From Nostoc sp. CHAB 5824 (GTDB lineage Bacteria; Cyanobacteriota; Cyanobacteriia; Cyanobacteriales; Nostocaceae), in NCBI RefSeq assembly GCF_020829665.1, contig NZ_JAIVFT010000002.1, forward strand, positions 248,001 through 312,000: a DNA stretch of 64,000 bases, given 5' to 3'. Below, piece after piece: positions 8,819 to 19,499 of the stretch (positions are counted from its first letter, which is position 1; every line of letters starts with the position of its first letter). The notes below the pieces were generated by a model, which saw only the letters and a list, made by a program, of their open reading frames with translations, ran no database searches and was not told where the DNA came from. A program made the position numbers and the translations under genes.

Positions 8819-9848
8819 AGTGAGCGTCTCCTTAAATTAGAGGATAAAGAAATTACCTCATCGCTTTCTCGCAAGGAAGCGAAAAGGAAAAATGAAAAAA
8901 AAGTTGAACCAGACCTGATTAGAGCAGGGTTTTGCGGTCAAGTCTGAAGATTTGAGAAACACTGGATACATCAATGATGTTGGTCTTAAAATTGTGCCAA
9001 CGGTCATTTTGAATGTTTGTGCGTTATATCTTTGCTGTTTAGCTTAGGTTTAAGCTTGTCTGTTGTAAATTTCGGAATTCGTCTAAGGAAGAACTAAATG
9101 CGATGCCTACGGTGGTCACTGAGCCTTGCCGTACCACTTCGTGGAAGCAAGCTACGCGGAGCGTCTCGTAGAGAAGTGCGGTAAACTACGCACTTTGGCT
9201 GAAGTTTCAGCTTGTCTTTGACCGCTCATAATGTTAGGCGTAGGTTGGCTTTAGGAAAGAAACTCAACACTAATAATCCTTGATTTTGTTGGGTTTCACT
9301 TTGTTCAACCCAACCTACAAATATTTTAGTTTTTCAGAGTAATAAAAGAGCGTTAACAGAGCGTTTAACGTAAGTTTCATGAGTGAGGTATGATTCACAC
9401 TTATGATTTTCGTGTATTTTAAAAAACTACCTTATCCTTTCCTTGCTCCTTCAATACTGTGTACAATTATTCCTCTATTCTCAAGCCACTGTATATTCTT
9501 AATTCCACCTCTTATGCAATTTTCTTCCTCTTGTGACAATAAATTCCCCCAGGTTGACCAATTTAGGTTTGAGAGTGTTGCTGCATCTTTTTTCATGATT
9601 ACAATTTCCTAAAAACAACTTTCTGATGTCAGTATCTTGGATAATTCAATTAAATAGTTGAGTTAAATTCAGGAGTATAAGAAAGAAATAGAATTCAGGT
9701 AAATTCAGGTAAATTCAGGTAAATTCAGGTGGGTATTACCTCAGATTTCTGTAATTACAACGATCGCCTGAGCAAATTTACGTACTAAAATACAAAAAAT
9801 TACTACGAATAAATTACGCAAATATTTGATAAATAACTCTGGCAATCT
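8819..9848. other. 1-kb gene-free region with dispersed repeats
   Basis: No convincing gene here: a plus-strand open frame at 9403-9612 has no recognisable protein character. The stretch holds three things. One is a Nostoc-type dispersed repeat at about 9095-9195 (CGTGGAAGCAAGCTACGCGG...GTAGAGAAGTGCGGTAAACT). The second is an inverted repeat at about 9238-9322 (GTAGGTTGGCTTT...CAACCCAACCTAC). The third is a four-copy 10-bp tandem repeat at 9691-9730. Upstream promoter elements for the RTX gene must lie near 8820-8950; I see no clear box. Confidence 0.7.
9691..9730. repeat. 10-bp tandem repeat, four copies
   Basis: AAATTCAGGT is repeated four times back to back (first copy GAATTCAGGT) with no interruptions, and a related AAATTCAGGA occurs nearby at 9664-9673. 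It lies in the spacer about 120 bp beyond the end of the WD40 gene, where it would be in the 3' flank of that transcript. Confidence 0.9.
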
Positions 9849-12800
9849 CTATTTATGTGTTTGTCTGGAGATTGGCTCAAGGTGTATCTGATCGCAAAGA
9901 TGGCGATCGCTTTCCTTCACCCCAGCATTCGTCCGTAAATAATCGCCAACCCAATTGCAACCATAAGCCAATAAGTCGAGATTGAGAACCTGCTCCAAAT
10001 TCCAGAGAATGATGCTCTTGTCTAAAGAAGCCGAGGCAAGTGTTTTCCCATCGGGACTAAAATCAACCCCAGAAACCCCAGAGCTATGAAGATTTAAGGT
10101 ACGCAGCAATGTACCATCTAATTGCCAGAGTTTAACTGTCTTGTCCAGACTTGCCGTGGCAATCATTTTACTGTCGGGACTGAAGGCAATTTCGTATACC
10201 GCACCTTTATGACCTTTGAGCGAGCGAAGCAATTTGCCATTAGCAGGGTTCCAGAGTGTGACAGTGTTGACACTCCCCGAAGCAATAGTCTTGCCGTCAG
10301 GGCTGAAGGCAACTCCCCAAACCCAATCTCCGTAACCCTGCGTTAAGGTACGAACTAACTTGCCATCAACAGCGTTCCAGAGTTTGATAGTGTTGTTTTG
10401 GCTCGCCGAGGCAATAGTTTTGCCGTCAGGGCTGAAAGCAACTCCCCAAACCATAGTTCTATGACCCGTGAAGGTGCGAAGTAACTTGCCGTCAGCGACG
10501 TTCCAGAGTTTAACTGTCTTGTCCACGCTTGATGAGGCAATAGTCTTGCTGTCGGGGCTGAAGGCAACTCTCCAAACTCCATCGCTATGACCTGTTAGGG
10601 TACGAAGCAACTTACCGTTTGAAGCGTCCCAGAGTTTGATCGTTTTGTCAAGACTCGCTGAGGCAATAATTTTACCATCGTGGCTAAAGGCAACTCCCCA
10701 AATCTCAGAACGATGACCTGTTAAGGTGCGAAGCAATGTACCATCTGTTTTCCAGAGTTTAACTGTTCCATCTACACTCGTTGAGACAATCAAAGATCCA
10801 TCAGGGCTGAAAACGGCTCTTGTAAATGAATCAGTCTTTTGAGTTAGGGTGCGGAGCAAGGGGGTATTCTTCTTATAAAGTCTCACAGTTTTGTCGTAAC
10901 TTGCTGAAGCGATCGCATTACTATCACGAGCAATAGAAACTCCCCAAACTATAGAGCTATGCCCTTCTAACGTTTTTAGCAATCTACCATCGGGACTCCA
11001 GAGTTTAGTGGTGTTGTCCACACTTCCTGAAGCAATAAAAGACCCATCAGGGCTAAAATGTATTCCCCAAATCGGGGCCCCGTGTCCCTCTAAGCTTTTG
11101 TAGGGATGGTTTTCAAACTCACCCGCGCTATTTCGTTTCAAGAGTTTAATCGTCTTGTCTTGTCCTGCTGAGGCAATTAAACTGCTGTCGGGGCTGAAAG
11201 CAACAGCATAAATCGTACTGCCACTGATATGCCCTGTTAGAGTTTTATAGGCTATATAAGACCTGTTCATACCTTTTCGCCGCCAGAGTTTGACCGTTCC
11301 ATCCACACTTGAGGAGGCAATCAAACGGCTATTGGGACTAATGGCAACTGCGACGACGCTACCGCGATGCCCTTTAAGAGTTTGCAGCAACGTGCCGTCC
11401 CTCTGCCAAACTTTGACTGTTCCATCTGCACTTGACGAGGCAATTAAACGACTATCGCGGCTAAAAGAAACGCCCCAAACGGCAGCGCTATGACCCTTGC
11501 AGGTTTTCAGCAAAGTTCCATCCGGCTTCCAGAGTTTGAAGGTATTGTCTGAACTTCCTGAGGCAATGAGCTGACCATCGGGGCTGAAAGTAATGACGTA
11601 AACCTCAGATTCATGCCCTGTTAGGTTTTTCAGTAAAGTTCCATCGGACTTCCAGAGTTTAACTAGACTGTCCCCACCTCCCGAAGCAATTAAATTTCCA
11701 TCGGGGCTGAAATCAACAGCGTAAACCTCAACACTATGCCCTAACAAGCGGTTGTACTCAACTGCCCCATAGACTCCCTGCCGTAAAGATTTTTCTACCT
11801 GTTCGGTTAAATCTGCATCTGCCTTACCGAATGAAAGGAGTTTTTGCTTGGCCTTAATAGCTTCTACCAGTGCGTCTAAACGTTGATTGGAAACAAACAG
11901 AGCTTCTGAGGATTGAGCGATCGCCCCAATCTCACTTTTAAGTGCTTTGCGATACTGCAAGAAAGCTGTCACCCCTAACCCGGAGGACACTACTAGGGCA
12001 ATACTGACCGCCCCTAGCAGAAATCGCTGGAGTTTAGCCGTTTTTTCTTCAGCACTCAAACGGGCTTCCACTTCCGTAAGTCTTGCTGCTTCTAGGGCTT
12101 GTTGCACTTCTTGGCGATCGCAATCTTCGCTCTGTACCAAAAACTGATAATCCAAATCACTTAAACTTTTGCCCACTGCCCAGCTTTGCGCCTCTTGCAA
12201 TGCTTGACCCCGTAGCAGGCGTGATTCATCCTGGCAATTTGACTCTAACCAAGCAGTAAGTCCTTCGGAGTAGGGACGCAGAGAAGCTAATTGCTGCTCT
12301 ACCCAATCACGATCGAAAACAATCCGATAAATATGGTTATAAACTTTGAGAATGCCTTGTTGCTTGACTACTAGCCCTGTCAGCCGCAATTCCATCTGTT
12401 CGGAACTGTCATCGGCGGCAACTTCCTGCTGTAATATCTGTTGATATAGCCCCAGTAGGCGACTAGCACGCTGCTCATTGCAAAGTATGCGATCGCGGAT
12501 GGTTCTGAGATGTTCTGGATTATCTTGATATTCCCAATTGTCAATGAGATGCGATCGTACGATTTGCCCAATCAACTCGGCTTCACTGCCTGCGTGAAGG
12601 TAAACGGGAGAAACCAAAATCAGCCGACACAACTTTTGTGTGAGAAAGGGCTGTCCCCCTGTCCATTCCACAATTTCTTTCATCACCGTCTGCGGATTCT
12701 CTATCTTGTTGGCTAATCCTTGAACTAAGGGGGTAATTTCTGACCACTTAAACCCCTCTAGCTGAATCCCATGACCAATATTAAACGGAGTGCGGCTTTT

Positions 12801-13433
12801 ATCTGCAATCAGATCCCCAGGCGTTGCAACTCCCAATAATACAAAGGTTAGACGATTATAAACCAGACGATCGGCACGTCGATTGTAACAGGCACGGATG
12901 AAGGCAAAGAAATCATCAGCTGGAAAGTTGAGGCTAATAACGCTATCAATTTCATCGATAAAGATAACAATATTTTGCTCAATTTCTTTTAATAAAATTT
13001 CTTCAATAAAACCACTCAATCGTTGCAGAGGTGATAAACAGTCTTCTTGATGCCACCACGCCGACAATTTGCCCCGTTGCGACAAAGAAACTGAAAAACA
13101 GCTAGTCAGAGTTTTGATAAATCCGAGATACCATTGTTCTGGGGTAATATTCTGGCTACCAATTTCTGTTAAATCAATATCGGCGCAAGCAAATCCTTCA
13201 GTTTGTAATCGCTGCATGATGCGTACCCGCAAGCTAGATTTGCCCATTTGCCGGGAATTGAGAACATAACAGAATTGTCCCGATTTTAAGTTTTCATATA
13301 AAGATGCATCGGCTTGTCGCTCGATATACGTAAGTGCATCAGCCGGTAAACTTCCCCCGACTTGATAGAGTAGGCCCTCCTTAATAAACATAAGGCATTC
13401 TTTTGGAGGTTGTGAGAAACCTACCAACTCCAT
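9849..13433 (-). CDS. STAND-like AAA ATPase with C-terminal 14-repeat WD40 domain
   Basis: A 1194-residue protein. The N-terminus is an AAA-like (AAA_35-type) NTPase with Walker [10 protein letters not shown] at 59-67 and Walker [10 protein letters not shown] at 155-163. A helical region follows, then one membrane segment at about 467-489 ([18 protein letters not shown]). From about 560 come fourteen WD40 repeats (GH...VxFSPDG...IASxSxDxTxKLW), enough for two seven-bladed propellers. Such switch ATPases use the propeller to sense a ligand and the NTPase to signal; the effector is not evident here. The start could instead be Met15 ([13 protein letters not shown]). A related AAA gene is divergent, 154 bp away. 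Confidence 0.9.
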   Translation of the reverse strand: MELVGFSQPPKECLMFIKEGLLYQVGGSLPADALTYIERQADASLYENLKSGQFCYVLNSRQMGKSSLRVRIMQRLQTEGFACADIDLTEIGSQNITPEQWYLGFIKTLTSCFSVSLSQRGKLSAWWHQEDCLSPLQRLSGFIEEILLKEIEQNIVIFIDEIDSVISLNFPADDFFAFIRACYNRRADRLVYNRLTFVLLGVATPGDLIADKSRTPFNIGHGIQLEGFKWSEITPLVQGLANKIENPQTVMKEIVEWTGGQPFLTQKLCRLILVSPVYLHAGSEAELIGQIVRSHLIDNWEYQDNPEHLRTIRDRILCNEQRASRLLGLYQQILQQEVAADDSSEQMELRLTGLVVKQQGILKVYNHIYRIVFDRDWVEQQLASLRPYSEGLTAWLESNCQDESRLLRGQALQEAQSWAVGKSLSDLDYQFLVQSEDCDRQEVQQALEAARLTEVEARLSAEEKTAKLQRFLLGAVSIALVVSSGLGVTAFLQYRKALKSEIGAIAQSSEALFVSNQRLDALVEAIKAKQKLLSFGKADADLTEQVEKSLRQGVYGAVEYNRLLGHSVEVYAVDFSPDGNLIASGGGDSLVKLWKSDGTLLKNLTGHESEVYVITFSPDGQLIASGSSDNTFKLWKPDGTLLKTCKGHSAAVWGVSFSRDSRLIASSSADGTVKVWQRDGTLLQTLKGHRGSVVAVAISPNSRLIASSSVDGTVKLWRRKGMNRSYIAYKTLTGHISGSTIYAVAFSPDSSLIASAGQDKTIKLLKRNSAGEFENHPYKSLEGHGAPIWGIHFSPDGSFIASGSVDNTTKLWSPDGRLLKTLEGHSSIVWGVSIARDSNAIASASYDKTVRLYKKNTPLLRTLTQKTDSFTRAVFSPDGSLIVSTSVDGTVKLWKTDGTLLRTLTGHRSEIWGVAFSHDGKIIASASLDKTIKLWDASNGKLLRTLTGHSDGVWRVAFSPDSKTIASSSVDKTVKLWNVADGKLLRTFTGHRTMVWGVAFSPDGKTIASASQNNTIKLWNAVDGKLVRTLTQGYGDWVWGVAFSPDGKTIASGSVNTVTLWNPANGKLLRSLKGHKGAVYEIAFSPDSKMIATASLDKTVKLWQLDGTLLRTLNLHSSGVSGVDFSPDGKTLASASLDKSIILWNLEQVLNLDLLAYGCNWVGDYLRTNAGVKESDRHLCDQIHLEPISRQTHK

Positions 13434-13587
13434 ACTAAGTTTAGAATTTTACCATATTAGAACTCGAAATACTCATTAAAAGCAGTCATTTCAAGTAAAT
13501 TTAAGAGCAAGTCAGGTAAAATTAAATTTTAATGGTTATGGAGTTTTTTATTCTTTTCTAAAAAAATATTTAGTATTAAGTTTTAAT

Positions 13588-14988
13588 ATGAAAAACTTTG
13601 ACTTTCAAACAGCTATTAAAATTGCCAATCAAGCTTTTTTATTACAAACAAAAAGAAATTTGAATGATGTAGAAATTATTGTCATTCAAGGAGCATGGGA
13701 TCGAGAAGAATACGATCAGATGGCAGCCAAACATCAATATGCAACCAGTTATATTAGTCAAGATGTTGCCCCAAAACTATGGAAGATCCTCTCAAAAGCA
13801 TTGGGAGAAAAGGTAAAAAAAGGTAATTTAAAAGAAGCACTAAAACGTTATTATGAACAACAGCTTATATCTGAAAGCGAAAAAATTAATCAAACTTTGA
13901 GTGATAGCGAATACTCACCAGAAACTGTCCCAACATTTCTCCCAACAAAGATTAACGATGCCACCCTAGACGCGTTAATTCCCGATTGCTATATTGAACG
14001 ACCTCCCATTGAATCTATTTGCTATGAAACTCTTTTGCAACCTGGTTCTCTGATTCGGATTAAAGCCCCCAACTTGATGGGAAAAACCTCCTTAATTAAC
14101 CGAGTATTAACTCAAGTCGCTGCTCATAACTATCAGACCGTGAGTCTAAGCTTGGAACTCGCCGATCGCAAAACCCATTTTAGTAATCTTGATAAATTCT
14201 TGCGCTGGTTTGGGATTAACCTTAGTCGAGAACTAGGCTTACCAAATCAGTTAGAAGACTATTGGGATGAGGCTGGAATCGGCAGTAAAGTCAGTTGTAC
14301 CAGCTATTTTGAAGAATATCTCTTAGCTCAGGCAGACAGTCCTCTCGTCCTCTGTTTAGATGATGTTGATTTATTGTTTTCCTATCCAGAAATTTATGAG
14401 GACTTTTTTGGGCTATTGCGGTCTTGGTATGAGAAGGCAAGAAGTCGGCAAAACTGGAAGAAACTGCGCTTAGTTCTTGCCCATTCCACTGACGTTTATA
14501 TCCGGCTCAATATTAATCAATCTCCCTTTAATGTTGGCTTGCTAATTGAACTATCAGAATTTACCCGTGAACAAGTACAAGACTTTGCTCAACAATATAA
14601 ACTAGAAAACGAATCCACCTGGCTCGAGCTATTAATGAGTCTAGTGGGAGGGCATCCTTACCTCTTAAAACAAGCGTTCGCTTATCTCAAAAATCATCCC
14701 GATGTCACTAGAGAAGACCTTTTAGCAGCAGCATCTACAGAGGCCGGCATTTATGGTAACCACTTGCGGGAATTTTGGTTAAATTTACAAGACCATCCAG
14801 TTTTAGCGATCGCATTTCAAAAAGTCATCACTTCCTCTAGCCGTGTGCAATTAGAACCTTTATCTGCTTATAAGTTACAGAGTATGGGATTGGTGCAACT
14901 GTCTGGCAATGAAGTCGAGCCTCGCTGCCAATTATACCGTCAGTATTTCTCTGCGCGACTAGGGTTAGAGTCAGCAAAGGCAATCTAG
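13588..14988 (+). CDS. AAA-like ATPase with VMAP-type N-terminal HTH domain
   Basis: A 466-residue protein. Residues 1-85 (FDFQTAIKIANQAFLLQTKR, IIVIQGAWDREEYDQMAAKH, DVAPKLWKILSKALGEKV) match the helix-turn-helix domain recalled from vWA-MoxR-associated proteins. An AAA_35-type ATPase follows, with Walker A at about 159-168 (KAPNLMGKTS) and Walker B at 253-261 (LVLCLDDVD). The C-terminal winged-helix part ends VEPRCQLYRQYFSARL. VMAP proteins are predicted parts of bacterial conflict systems and pair with effector domains. None is fused here. The divergent WD40-AAA gene and a common spacer suggest joint regulation, which is inference. Confidence 0.8.
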   Translation: MKNFDFQTAIKIANQAFLLQTKRNLNDVEIIVIQGAWDREEYDQMAAKHQYATSYISQDVAPKLWKILSKALGEKVKKGNLKEALKRYYEQQLISESEKINQTLSDSEYSPETVPTFLPTKINDATLDALIPDCYIERPPIESICYETLLQPGSLIRIKAPNLMGKTSLINRVLTQVAAHNYQTVSLSLELADRKTHFSNLDKFLRWFGINLSRELGLPNQLEDYWDEAGIGSKVSCTSYFEEYLLAQADSPLVLCLDDVDLLFSYPEIYEDFFGLLRSWYEKARSRQNWKKLRLVLAHSTDVYIRLNINQSPFNVGLLIELSEFTREQVQDFAQQYKLENESTWLELLMSLVGGHPYLLKQAFAYLKNHPDVTREDLLAAASTEAGIYGNHLREFWLNLQDHPVLAIAFQKVITSSSRVQLEPLSAYKLQSMGLVQLSGNEVEPRCQLYRQYFSARLGLESAKAI

Positions 14989-15010
14989 GCTCAAGAAGAT
15001 TGTTTTTCTA

Positions 15011-15937
15011 TCAACTTAAACCTAAATGCTTTTGCAATGTTTGGCGCATCACTTCTACAGGCACTATTTCCTGCTGTAACCAAATTTTTAATGCTGCTAC
15101 CCCTTGTTGAACTAGCATTTCTAAGCCATCGATCGCAATTGCGCCTTGTTTTTCAGCCTGCTCTAGAAATTGCGTCGGTTTAGGGATATATATTAAATCG
15201 TAAGCGATCGCACCCTTGGGTAAATTCGCCATTTCCTCTACACTCAAAGGCGACTCATCAACCTTGGGATACATACCTATGGGAGTTGTGTTTACCAGCA
15301 GATTAGCTTGAGGAATTAGCTTTGGCAATTCCTCCCATTGATGAACTTGTAAATTTTCACTTATGGGTGAATTGCTCCAACTATTGCCAAAGTCTTGTAA
15401 TCTCTGCACATTACGCCCAACAACATGAATTTTCGCAAAACCTAGTTGGTGACAACCTGCTACAACTGCTCTAGCTGCACCACCATTGCCTAAAATTACT
15501 GCTACCTTCTGACTCCAATCTTGCTTATAGATTGTCTGCAAAGGAGCAATAAATCCTTCTATATCTGTGTTTGTCCCCACCCATTGATTATTTTGGCGAC
15601 TAACAGTATTCACTGCGCCTATAGCTTGAGCAACAGGGGTAATTTCTGAGAGAAGGGGCATGATTGCCTGTTTATGAGGGATTGTCACATTAAAACCGAC
15701 GACATTAATAGCTGCGAAACCTGCGATCGCTATTTCTAAATTATGTGGTGCTATAGGAAAGGGAAGATAAACGTAATCTAATCCCAAATTAGCGATGTCT
15801 TCTCTGCGAGAGGCTTCGCCAACGACGAGCTGCGCTAACGCAGCATTATGCATCGCTGGCGAGAGCGAATGCTCCACCGGATGTCCAATTACCCCTAATA
15901 GCTTAGTTTTGCCTGTAATTAATCTTTCTTTAGTCAT
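15011..15937 (-). CDS. aroE: Shikimate 5-dehydrogenase
   Basis: A 308-residue enzyme that reduces 3-dehydroshikimate to shikimate with NADPH in the aromatic amino acid pathway. The substrate site is visible in IGHPVEHSLSPAMHNAAL (SLS and the following region), FNVTIPHKQAI carries the catalytic Lys, and AVNT plus LGNGGAARAV form the nucleotide fold. NTTPIGMYP and the C-terminal GLEMLVQQG complete the family pattern. It is about a dozen residues longer than usual because VVGEASRREDIA (plus strand about 15791-15826) is inserted between AQL and NLGLDYVYLPF. The inserted DNA is a Nostoc dispersed repeat, in frame. The gene is probably still functional. Confidence 0.95.
   Translation of the reverse strand: MTKERLITGKTKLLGVIGHPVEHSLSPAMHNAALAQLVVGEASRREDIANLGLDYVYLPFPIAPHNLEIAIAGFAAINVVGFNVTIPHKQAIMPLLSEITPVAQAIGAVNTVSRQNNQWVGTNTDIEGFIAPLQTIYKQDWSQKVAVILGNGGAARAVVAGCHQLGFAKIHVVGRNVQRLQDFGNSWSNSPISENLQVHQWEELPKLIPQANLLVNTTPIGMYPKVDESPLSVEEMANLPKGAIAYDLIYIPKPTQFLEQAEKQGAIAIDGLEMLVQQGVAALKIWLQQEIVPVEVMRQTLQKHLGLS
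15791..15826. repeat. Dispersed repeat inserted in frame in aroE
   Basis: The segment AGCGATGTCTTCTCTGCGAG followed by AGGCTTCGCCAACGAC has the wording of Nostoc small dispersed repeats; fragments such as GATGTC, GAGGC and TTCGCC also appear in the repeats near 9100 and 26150. Its length of about 36 bp keeps the reading frame of aroE. Confidence 0.6.
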
Positions 15938-16044
15938 TAGTTATTAGTTATTAGTCATTAGTGATTCCCCCCCAACCTCCCCTGCTCCCCCACTCCTTGG
16001 ACTAGCCTACAATTATTAAAAGCTACTTAACAATTCTTTGAATC

Positions 16045-16983
16045 ATGCAGGCAACTACAGCCCCCTCTACAACCCCAATTCCTGGTAAATATTGGCAGTG
16101 GCGCGGGCACAACGTTTACTATGTGCGTGCGGGAGAGAAGCAAGCGCAACGTCCGCCCTTGCTTTTGGTGCATGGATTTGGTGCTTCCACAGACCACTGG
16201 CGCAAGAATATCACAGGATTGTGTCAAGATTTTGAAGTATTTGCGATCGACCTTTTAGGATTCGGGCGATCGGCAAAACCGAAATTGCAGTATAGCGGCG
16301 ACTTGTGGCGCGACCAACTCCATGATTTTATCAGTGAAGTGATTGGTCAAAAAGCAGTATTAGCAGGTAATTCCCTTGGTGGCTATGCTTGCTTGTGTGT
16401 TGCAGCGCAACGTCCCGACAGTGCGGCTGGTTTAGTTTTGCTCAATAGTGCAGGGCCTTTTAGCGACAGCCAGCCTACACCTGAGCCTGAAGCTTTACAA
16501 TCAGAAATTGAGGCGGACATACAACCCGCTACTTTGCAAAAACTTCTTGGTGACGGCACTAAGTGGATTTTTCAACAACCTTTAGCCCAGTTTTTGTTAT
16601 TTCAATACGTGCGACAACGTTGGGTAATTCGCCAAACTCTAGAAAAAGTTTATCTTGACAAGAGTGCGATTACAGACCAATTAGTAGAAGAAATTTCTCG
16701 CCCTGCTTACGATCCTGGTGCAATGGAAGTATTTGTGTCAGTCTTTAGCACTCCTCAAGGAGAAAAAGTTGATTTGCTACTAAAGCAATTAACTTGTCCA
16801 TTGTTGATGTTGTGGGGAGAAGCTGACCCTTGGATGAATGCTAGAGAACGTTCCCAAAAGTTTCGCCAATATTATCCTGAACTTACAGAACATTTCCTAA
16901 CAGCTGGTCATTGTCCCCATGATGAAATACCCGATAGAGTAAACCAACTTTTAGGCAATTGGGTTCTGTCTATTACCAACTGA
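16045..16983 (+). CDS. Alpha/beta-fold hydrolase
   Basis: A 312-residue protein of the classical alpha/beta hydrolase type. The oxyanion-hole motif is LLVHGFGASTDHW (about 46-58), the nucleophile elbow is AGNSLGGYA (about 113-121), the acid is in LWGEADPWM and the base in AGHCPHDEIPD. A cap region of about 100 residues lies between strands. No signal peptide or membrane segment is present. It resembles plant/cyanobacterial hydrolases related to pheophytinase and epoxide hydrolases. The substrate cannot be told from sequence. It is monocistronic, followed by a dispersed repeat. Confidence 0.85.
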   Translation: MQATTAPSTTPIPGKYWQWRGHNVYYVRAGEKQAQRPPLLLVHGFGASTDHWRKNITGLCQDFEVFAIDLLGFGRSAKPKLQYSGDLWRDQLHDFISEVIGQKAVLAGNSLGGYACLCVAAQRPDSAAGLVLLNSAGPFSDSQPTPEPEALQSEIEADIQPATLQKLLGDGTKWIFQQPLAQFLLFQYVRQRWVIRQTLEKVYLDKSAITDQLVEEISRPAYDPGAMEVFVSVFSTPQGEKVDLLLKQLTCPLLMLWGEADPWMNARERSQKFRQYYPELTEHFLTAGHCPHDEIPDRVNQLLGNWVLSITN

Positions 16984-16989
16984 TACTAA

Positions 16990-17050
16990 CCTCTCCCTGC
17001 ATTGAACTTTAGTTCAAGTCTGTCCCTCTCGCCCGTCGGAGAGGGACAGT
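16990..17050. repeat. Dispersed repeat with TTGAACTTTAGTTCAA core, copy 1
   Basis: The element reads CCTCTCCCTGCATTGAACTT...AGTCTGTCCCTCTCGCCCG...GGAGAGGGACA. It contains two nested palindromes (TTGAACTTTAGTTCAA and GTCCCTCTC...GAGAGGGAC). A reverse-complement copy is found at 30703-30760. It lies between two convergent genes and could act as a terminator hairpin for both. Confidence 0.85.
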
Positions 17051-17124
17051 TGCGTAGTAAAACTTCTAGAGGTCTTTTTATCTTCGGGAGAGTTCGCAAC
17101 CGACTAACTCTCGTTCTGCCTTGT

Positions 17125-17775
17125 TTATAACAATCCCTGCAATTCGGCGAATTTACGCAAACGTGGTAGACACTGGCGCTGATAAAAACTGCTTAATGTC
17201 GGAATTGACAACCCAAATTCCTCAGATAATTCTCTCCAGCTAATTTCCGGAGGTAGGCGTTTGAGAATTAACACCTGACAATTCACATCTGGACGCCCTT
17301 TAATGTAAATACTGCACAGTTCTCCTTCAGAATCTGTCTTAGCCCATATCTCCAAGTCTTCCAGAATAGGCGGTGCTTGGGGGGTGGCTGGGAGGTTATC
17401 TACAGGATCAATGGTTTCCCTTATTCCACCCGATATAGACTGACGAACCCGAAGAGGGACTGTTGTGGCTTGTTCTCGGTTTTGGTTAATGTAAAAGTCT
17501 TGTAGTCTCCGTTTGAGGTAAGCATTTAACCAGGTGATGACACTCCCATAAGTGGGATCATAGATTTGGCCTGTCAAACCTTCACAAACATTGCGGCAGA
17601 AATACAACCAAGTTTGTTGTAGTGCATCTTGATAGTAGGGAGTACTTTCCCTCCAGAGTCTATTTGCTGTCAAGCGAATAATTTGTGTGAGCAGCTTCTG
17701 ACGCTGAGGACTTCCAGGTGGGTGTCCACAGGCTTCGGTAACTAAGCCGCGTAGCTGTTCATCGAATTGAACCAT
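17125..17775 (-). CDS. Sigma-70-like factor, divergent cyanobacterial type
   Basis: A 216-residue protein. Residues 40-100 resemble sigma region 2 (YYQDALQQTWLYFCRNV, SVITWLNAYLKRRLQDFY). The C-terminus carries a region-4-like helix-turn-helix (ISWRELSEEFGLSIPTLSSF, then YQRQCLPRLRKFAEL). The two are joined by a Pro-rich linker (ETIDPVDNLPATPQAPPILE). From memory this type is annotated as a sigma-70 family protein and is frequent in Nostocales. It lacks an obvious -10 melting motif, so a real sigma role is uncertain. It starts MVQFDEQLRGLV and stands alone on the minus strand. Confidence 0.65.
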   Translation of the reverse strand: MVQFDEQLRGLVTEACGHPPGSPQRQKLLTQIIRLTANRLWRESTPYYQDALQQTWLYFCRNVCEGLTGQIYDPTYGSVITWLNAYLKRRLQDFYINQNREQATTVPLRVRQSISGGIRETIDPVDNLPATPQAPPILEDLEIWAKTDSEGELCSIYIKGRPDVNCQVLILKRLPPEISWRELSEEFGLSIPTLSSFYQRQCLPRLRKFAELQGLL

Positions 17776-18065
17776 GACAATCTTAGGGCAGAAAGCAAGA
17801 ACATCTTAGTATTGCCTATAACAACGCCCTAAAAAATTACCTTTCATCAAGATACTGTATGTTTTTTTAAAGGGATTGGGGATTAGATGAAATATTAGGG
17901 TTCAACTAATTTTTTCCAGTACCCAATCCCCAATGCCTTCAATAGACTTCTTGCAGAAGTAGGGAAAGGGGTAAGGGGTAAAGGGGAAAGCGGCGATAGA
18001 ATTACCATGCACCCCTTAACATGCAGCCCTTTCCTCAAGAGTGCAAAACTATTTTTGCAAGAGGT

Positions 18066-19442
18066 CTAATTTAATCCAAACCAGGAAACTAAATTTTCCC
18101 ACCAGGAATATGTCAGATTCCCGACACTCAGCTTCATTTTGTTGCGAATATCTTGGATATTTCCGTTGGTTAACCTAGCTAGAGTCTGCGCCTCTTGTTC
18201 AAAACGCTTGGGCAAAGACTGTTTGTATTTTTTACCTGCCTCACACTTAAGTTCCCCTTGAAACGGATATTGCAAAATATAACGCCCTTGGAATAATTCA
18301 CGGTTGGCAGTTTGTAGGAAAGTTAAGTCTTCAGGGAATGTGTCGCGGGTGTAGCGGACATGTAGACGGGAGATGAAGACGTTACTGTTAAAAGAGGGAA
18401 GAACAAGCTTGCGGAATGGTGGCACATCACTTGGAGAATTATCATTTAGCCAAAATACGCCAGCTTCCTTGAGTTCTTCTTGGGTCAAGGGATCGGCAGA
18501 ACAGGGATCGCAACTAGCCATATCCCAAGCGTATTCCAAAAAACCGACTCTTCTGCCTTCTTTGGTGTAAGCGGTTTGAAACAGAGATTTGTAGAATTCA
18601 CCAAATTCATTTTTGATAAACACAGGAATATTGACGTTGGAAGGAATTTTCACCGTCCGATAGTTAGCGATTTCTGCTTCTCCTTGGGGCGAGAGGATAT
18701 AGACAATTAAATCCTGCTCTGTCGTGGCATTGATCATGCCTAAACGAATTGGCAGGATGAACTTGGGTGATTGATAGGAAATTTGTAGCGGACGGAGGAA
18801 CTGGTAGCCAGATTCCTCGAATTTATCTAAGTTGACTTTGGCAACAAAGAATTTCATTGAGGAACGGATATAGGGCTGAAGTAACTGTTTCGCCCCTTGA
18901 GGAATTTTATAGCCATTGCGTGTGAGCCAAGTTTCCAGTCCGCCAGATTCTTTAGCACTGAGGATCACGATGTCGTATTCGCCCACGTTGAAACGCGCTT
19001 CCACCGTCACACCCAAACTGCGATCGGCTGTCTGAACTTCTGCAATATTTCCTACTGCTGCTGAGAAATTTATTGCGTTTCTAGAAAATAGCGGTAGTGG
19101 GGCACAAGGATCTGGGTCAAAATATTCTACCAATCGCGGCGCACTAAAAGCATCTAGGCGCTCGATAATCTTGGGTTCAGTCACACGAACTTGCTCTTTT
19201 TTCAGCACCGTTGGCACAGGTACTACTATTGCAAAATCTTTGACTTCGCCTTGGAAGTCGTTTGCCATTGTCAGAACGGTGCGATCGCCATTCCGTGCTA
19301 TCACCACCTGAGAAGCTTTGTTGTACAGCTTCGTATCAGCTTTAGCTACATAAAATCCACAAAATGCCCAAGCTGCGGGTGCAAAACAAAACACGGCTAC
19401 AACTGCCAATAGTAATGGCATTAAAAGTCGAAAAAATCTCAT
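18066..19442 (-). CDS. DUF2330 secreted protein
   Basis: A 458-residue exported protein. The signal peptide is RFFRLLMPLLLAVVAVFCFA with AWA-FCGFYVAKA at the cleavage site. The mature start CGFYVAKADTKLYNKASQVV and the run NGDRTVLTMANDFQGEVKDF are typical of the DUF2330 family. Further on are YFDPDPCAPLP and a cysteine pair in ASCDPCSADPL. The C-terminus has a hydrophobic stretch (WWENLVSWFGLN) too short for a sure membrane helix. Function of DUF2330 is not established. It lies 57 bp after the RnfD-like membrane gene on the same strand, so the two probably form an operon. Confidence 0.85.
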   Translation of the reverse strand: MRFFRLLMPLLLAVVAVFCFAPAAWAFCGFYVAKADTKLYNKASQVVIARNGDRTVLTMANDFQGEVKDFAIVVPVPTVLKKEQVRVTEPKIIERLDAFSAPRLVEYFDPDPCAPLPLFSRNAINFSAAVGNIAEVQTADRSLGVTVEARFNVGEYDIVILSAKESGGLETWLTRNGYKIPQGAKQLLQPYIRSSMKFFVAKVNLDKFEESGYQFLRPLQISYQSPKFILPIRLGMINATTEQDLIVYILSPQGEAEIANYRTVKIPSNVNIPVFIKNEFGEFYKSLFQTAYTKEGRRVGFLEYAWDMASCDPCSADPLTQEELKEAGVFWLNDNSPSDVPPFRKLVLPSFNSNVFISRLHVRYTRDTFPEDLTFLQTANRELFQGRYILQYPFQGELKCEAGKKYKQSLPKRFEQEAQTLARLTNGNIQDIRNKMKLSVGNLTYSWWENLVSWFGLN

Positions 19443-19499
19443 TTTATACCTCTACTTTTTTACTTTTTTAATACTGATTTTTTATTGCTAAGTTAAAAG

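Noticed and set aside
9403..9612. Plus-strand open frame of 69 codons in the RTX-WD40 spacer
   Set aside because: It has no ribosome site and no recognisable protein character.
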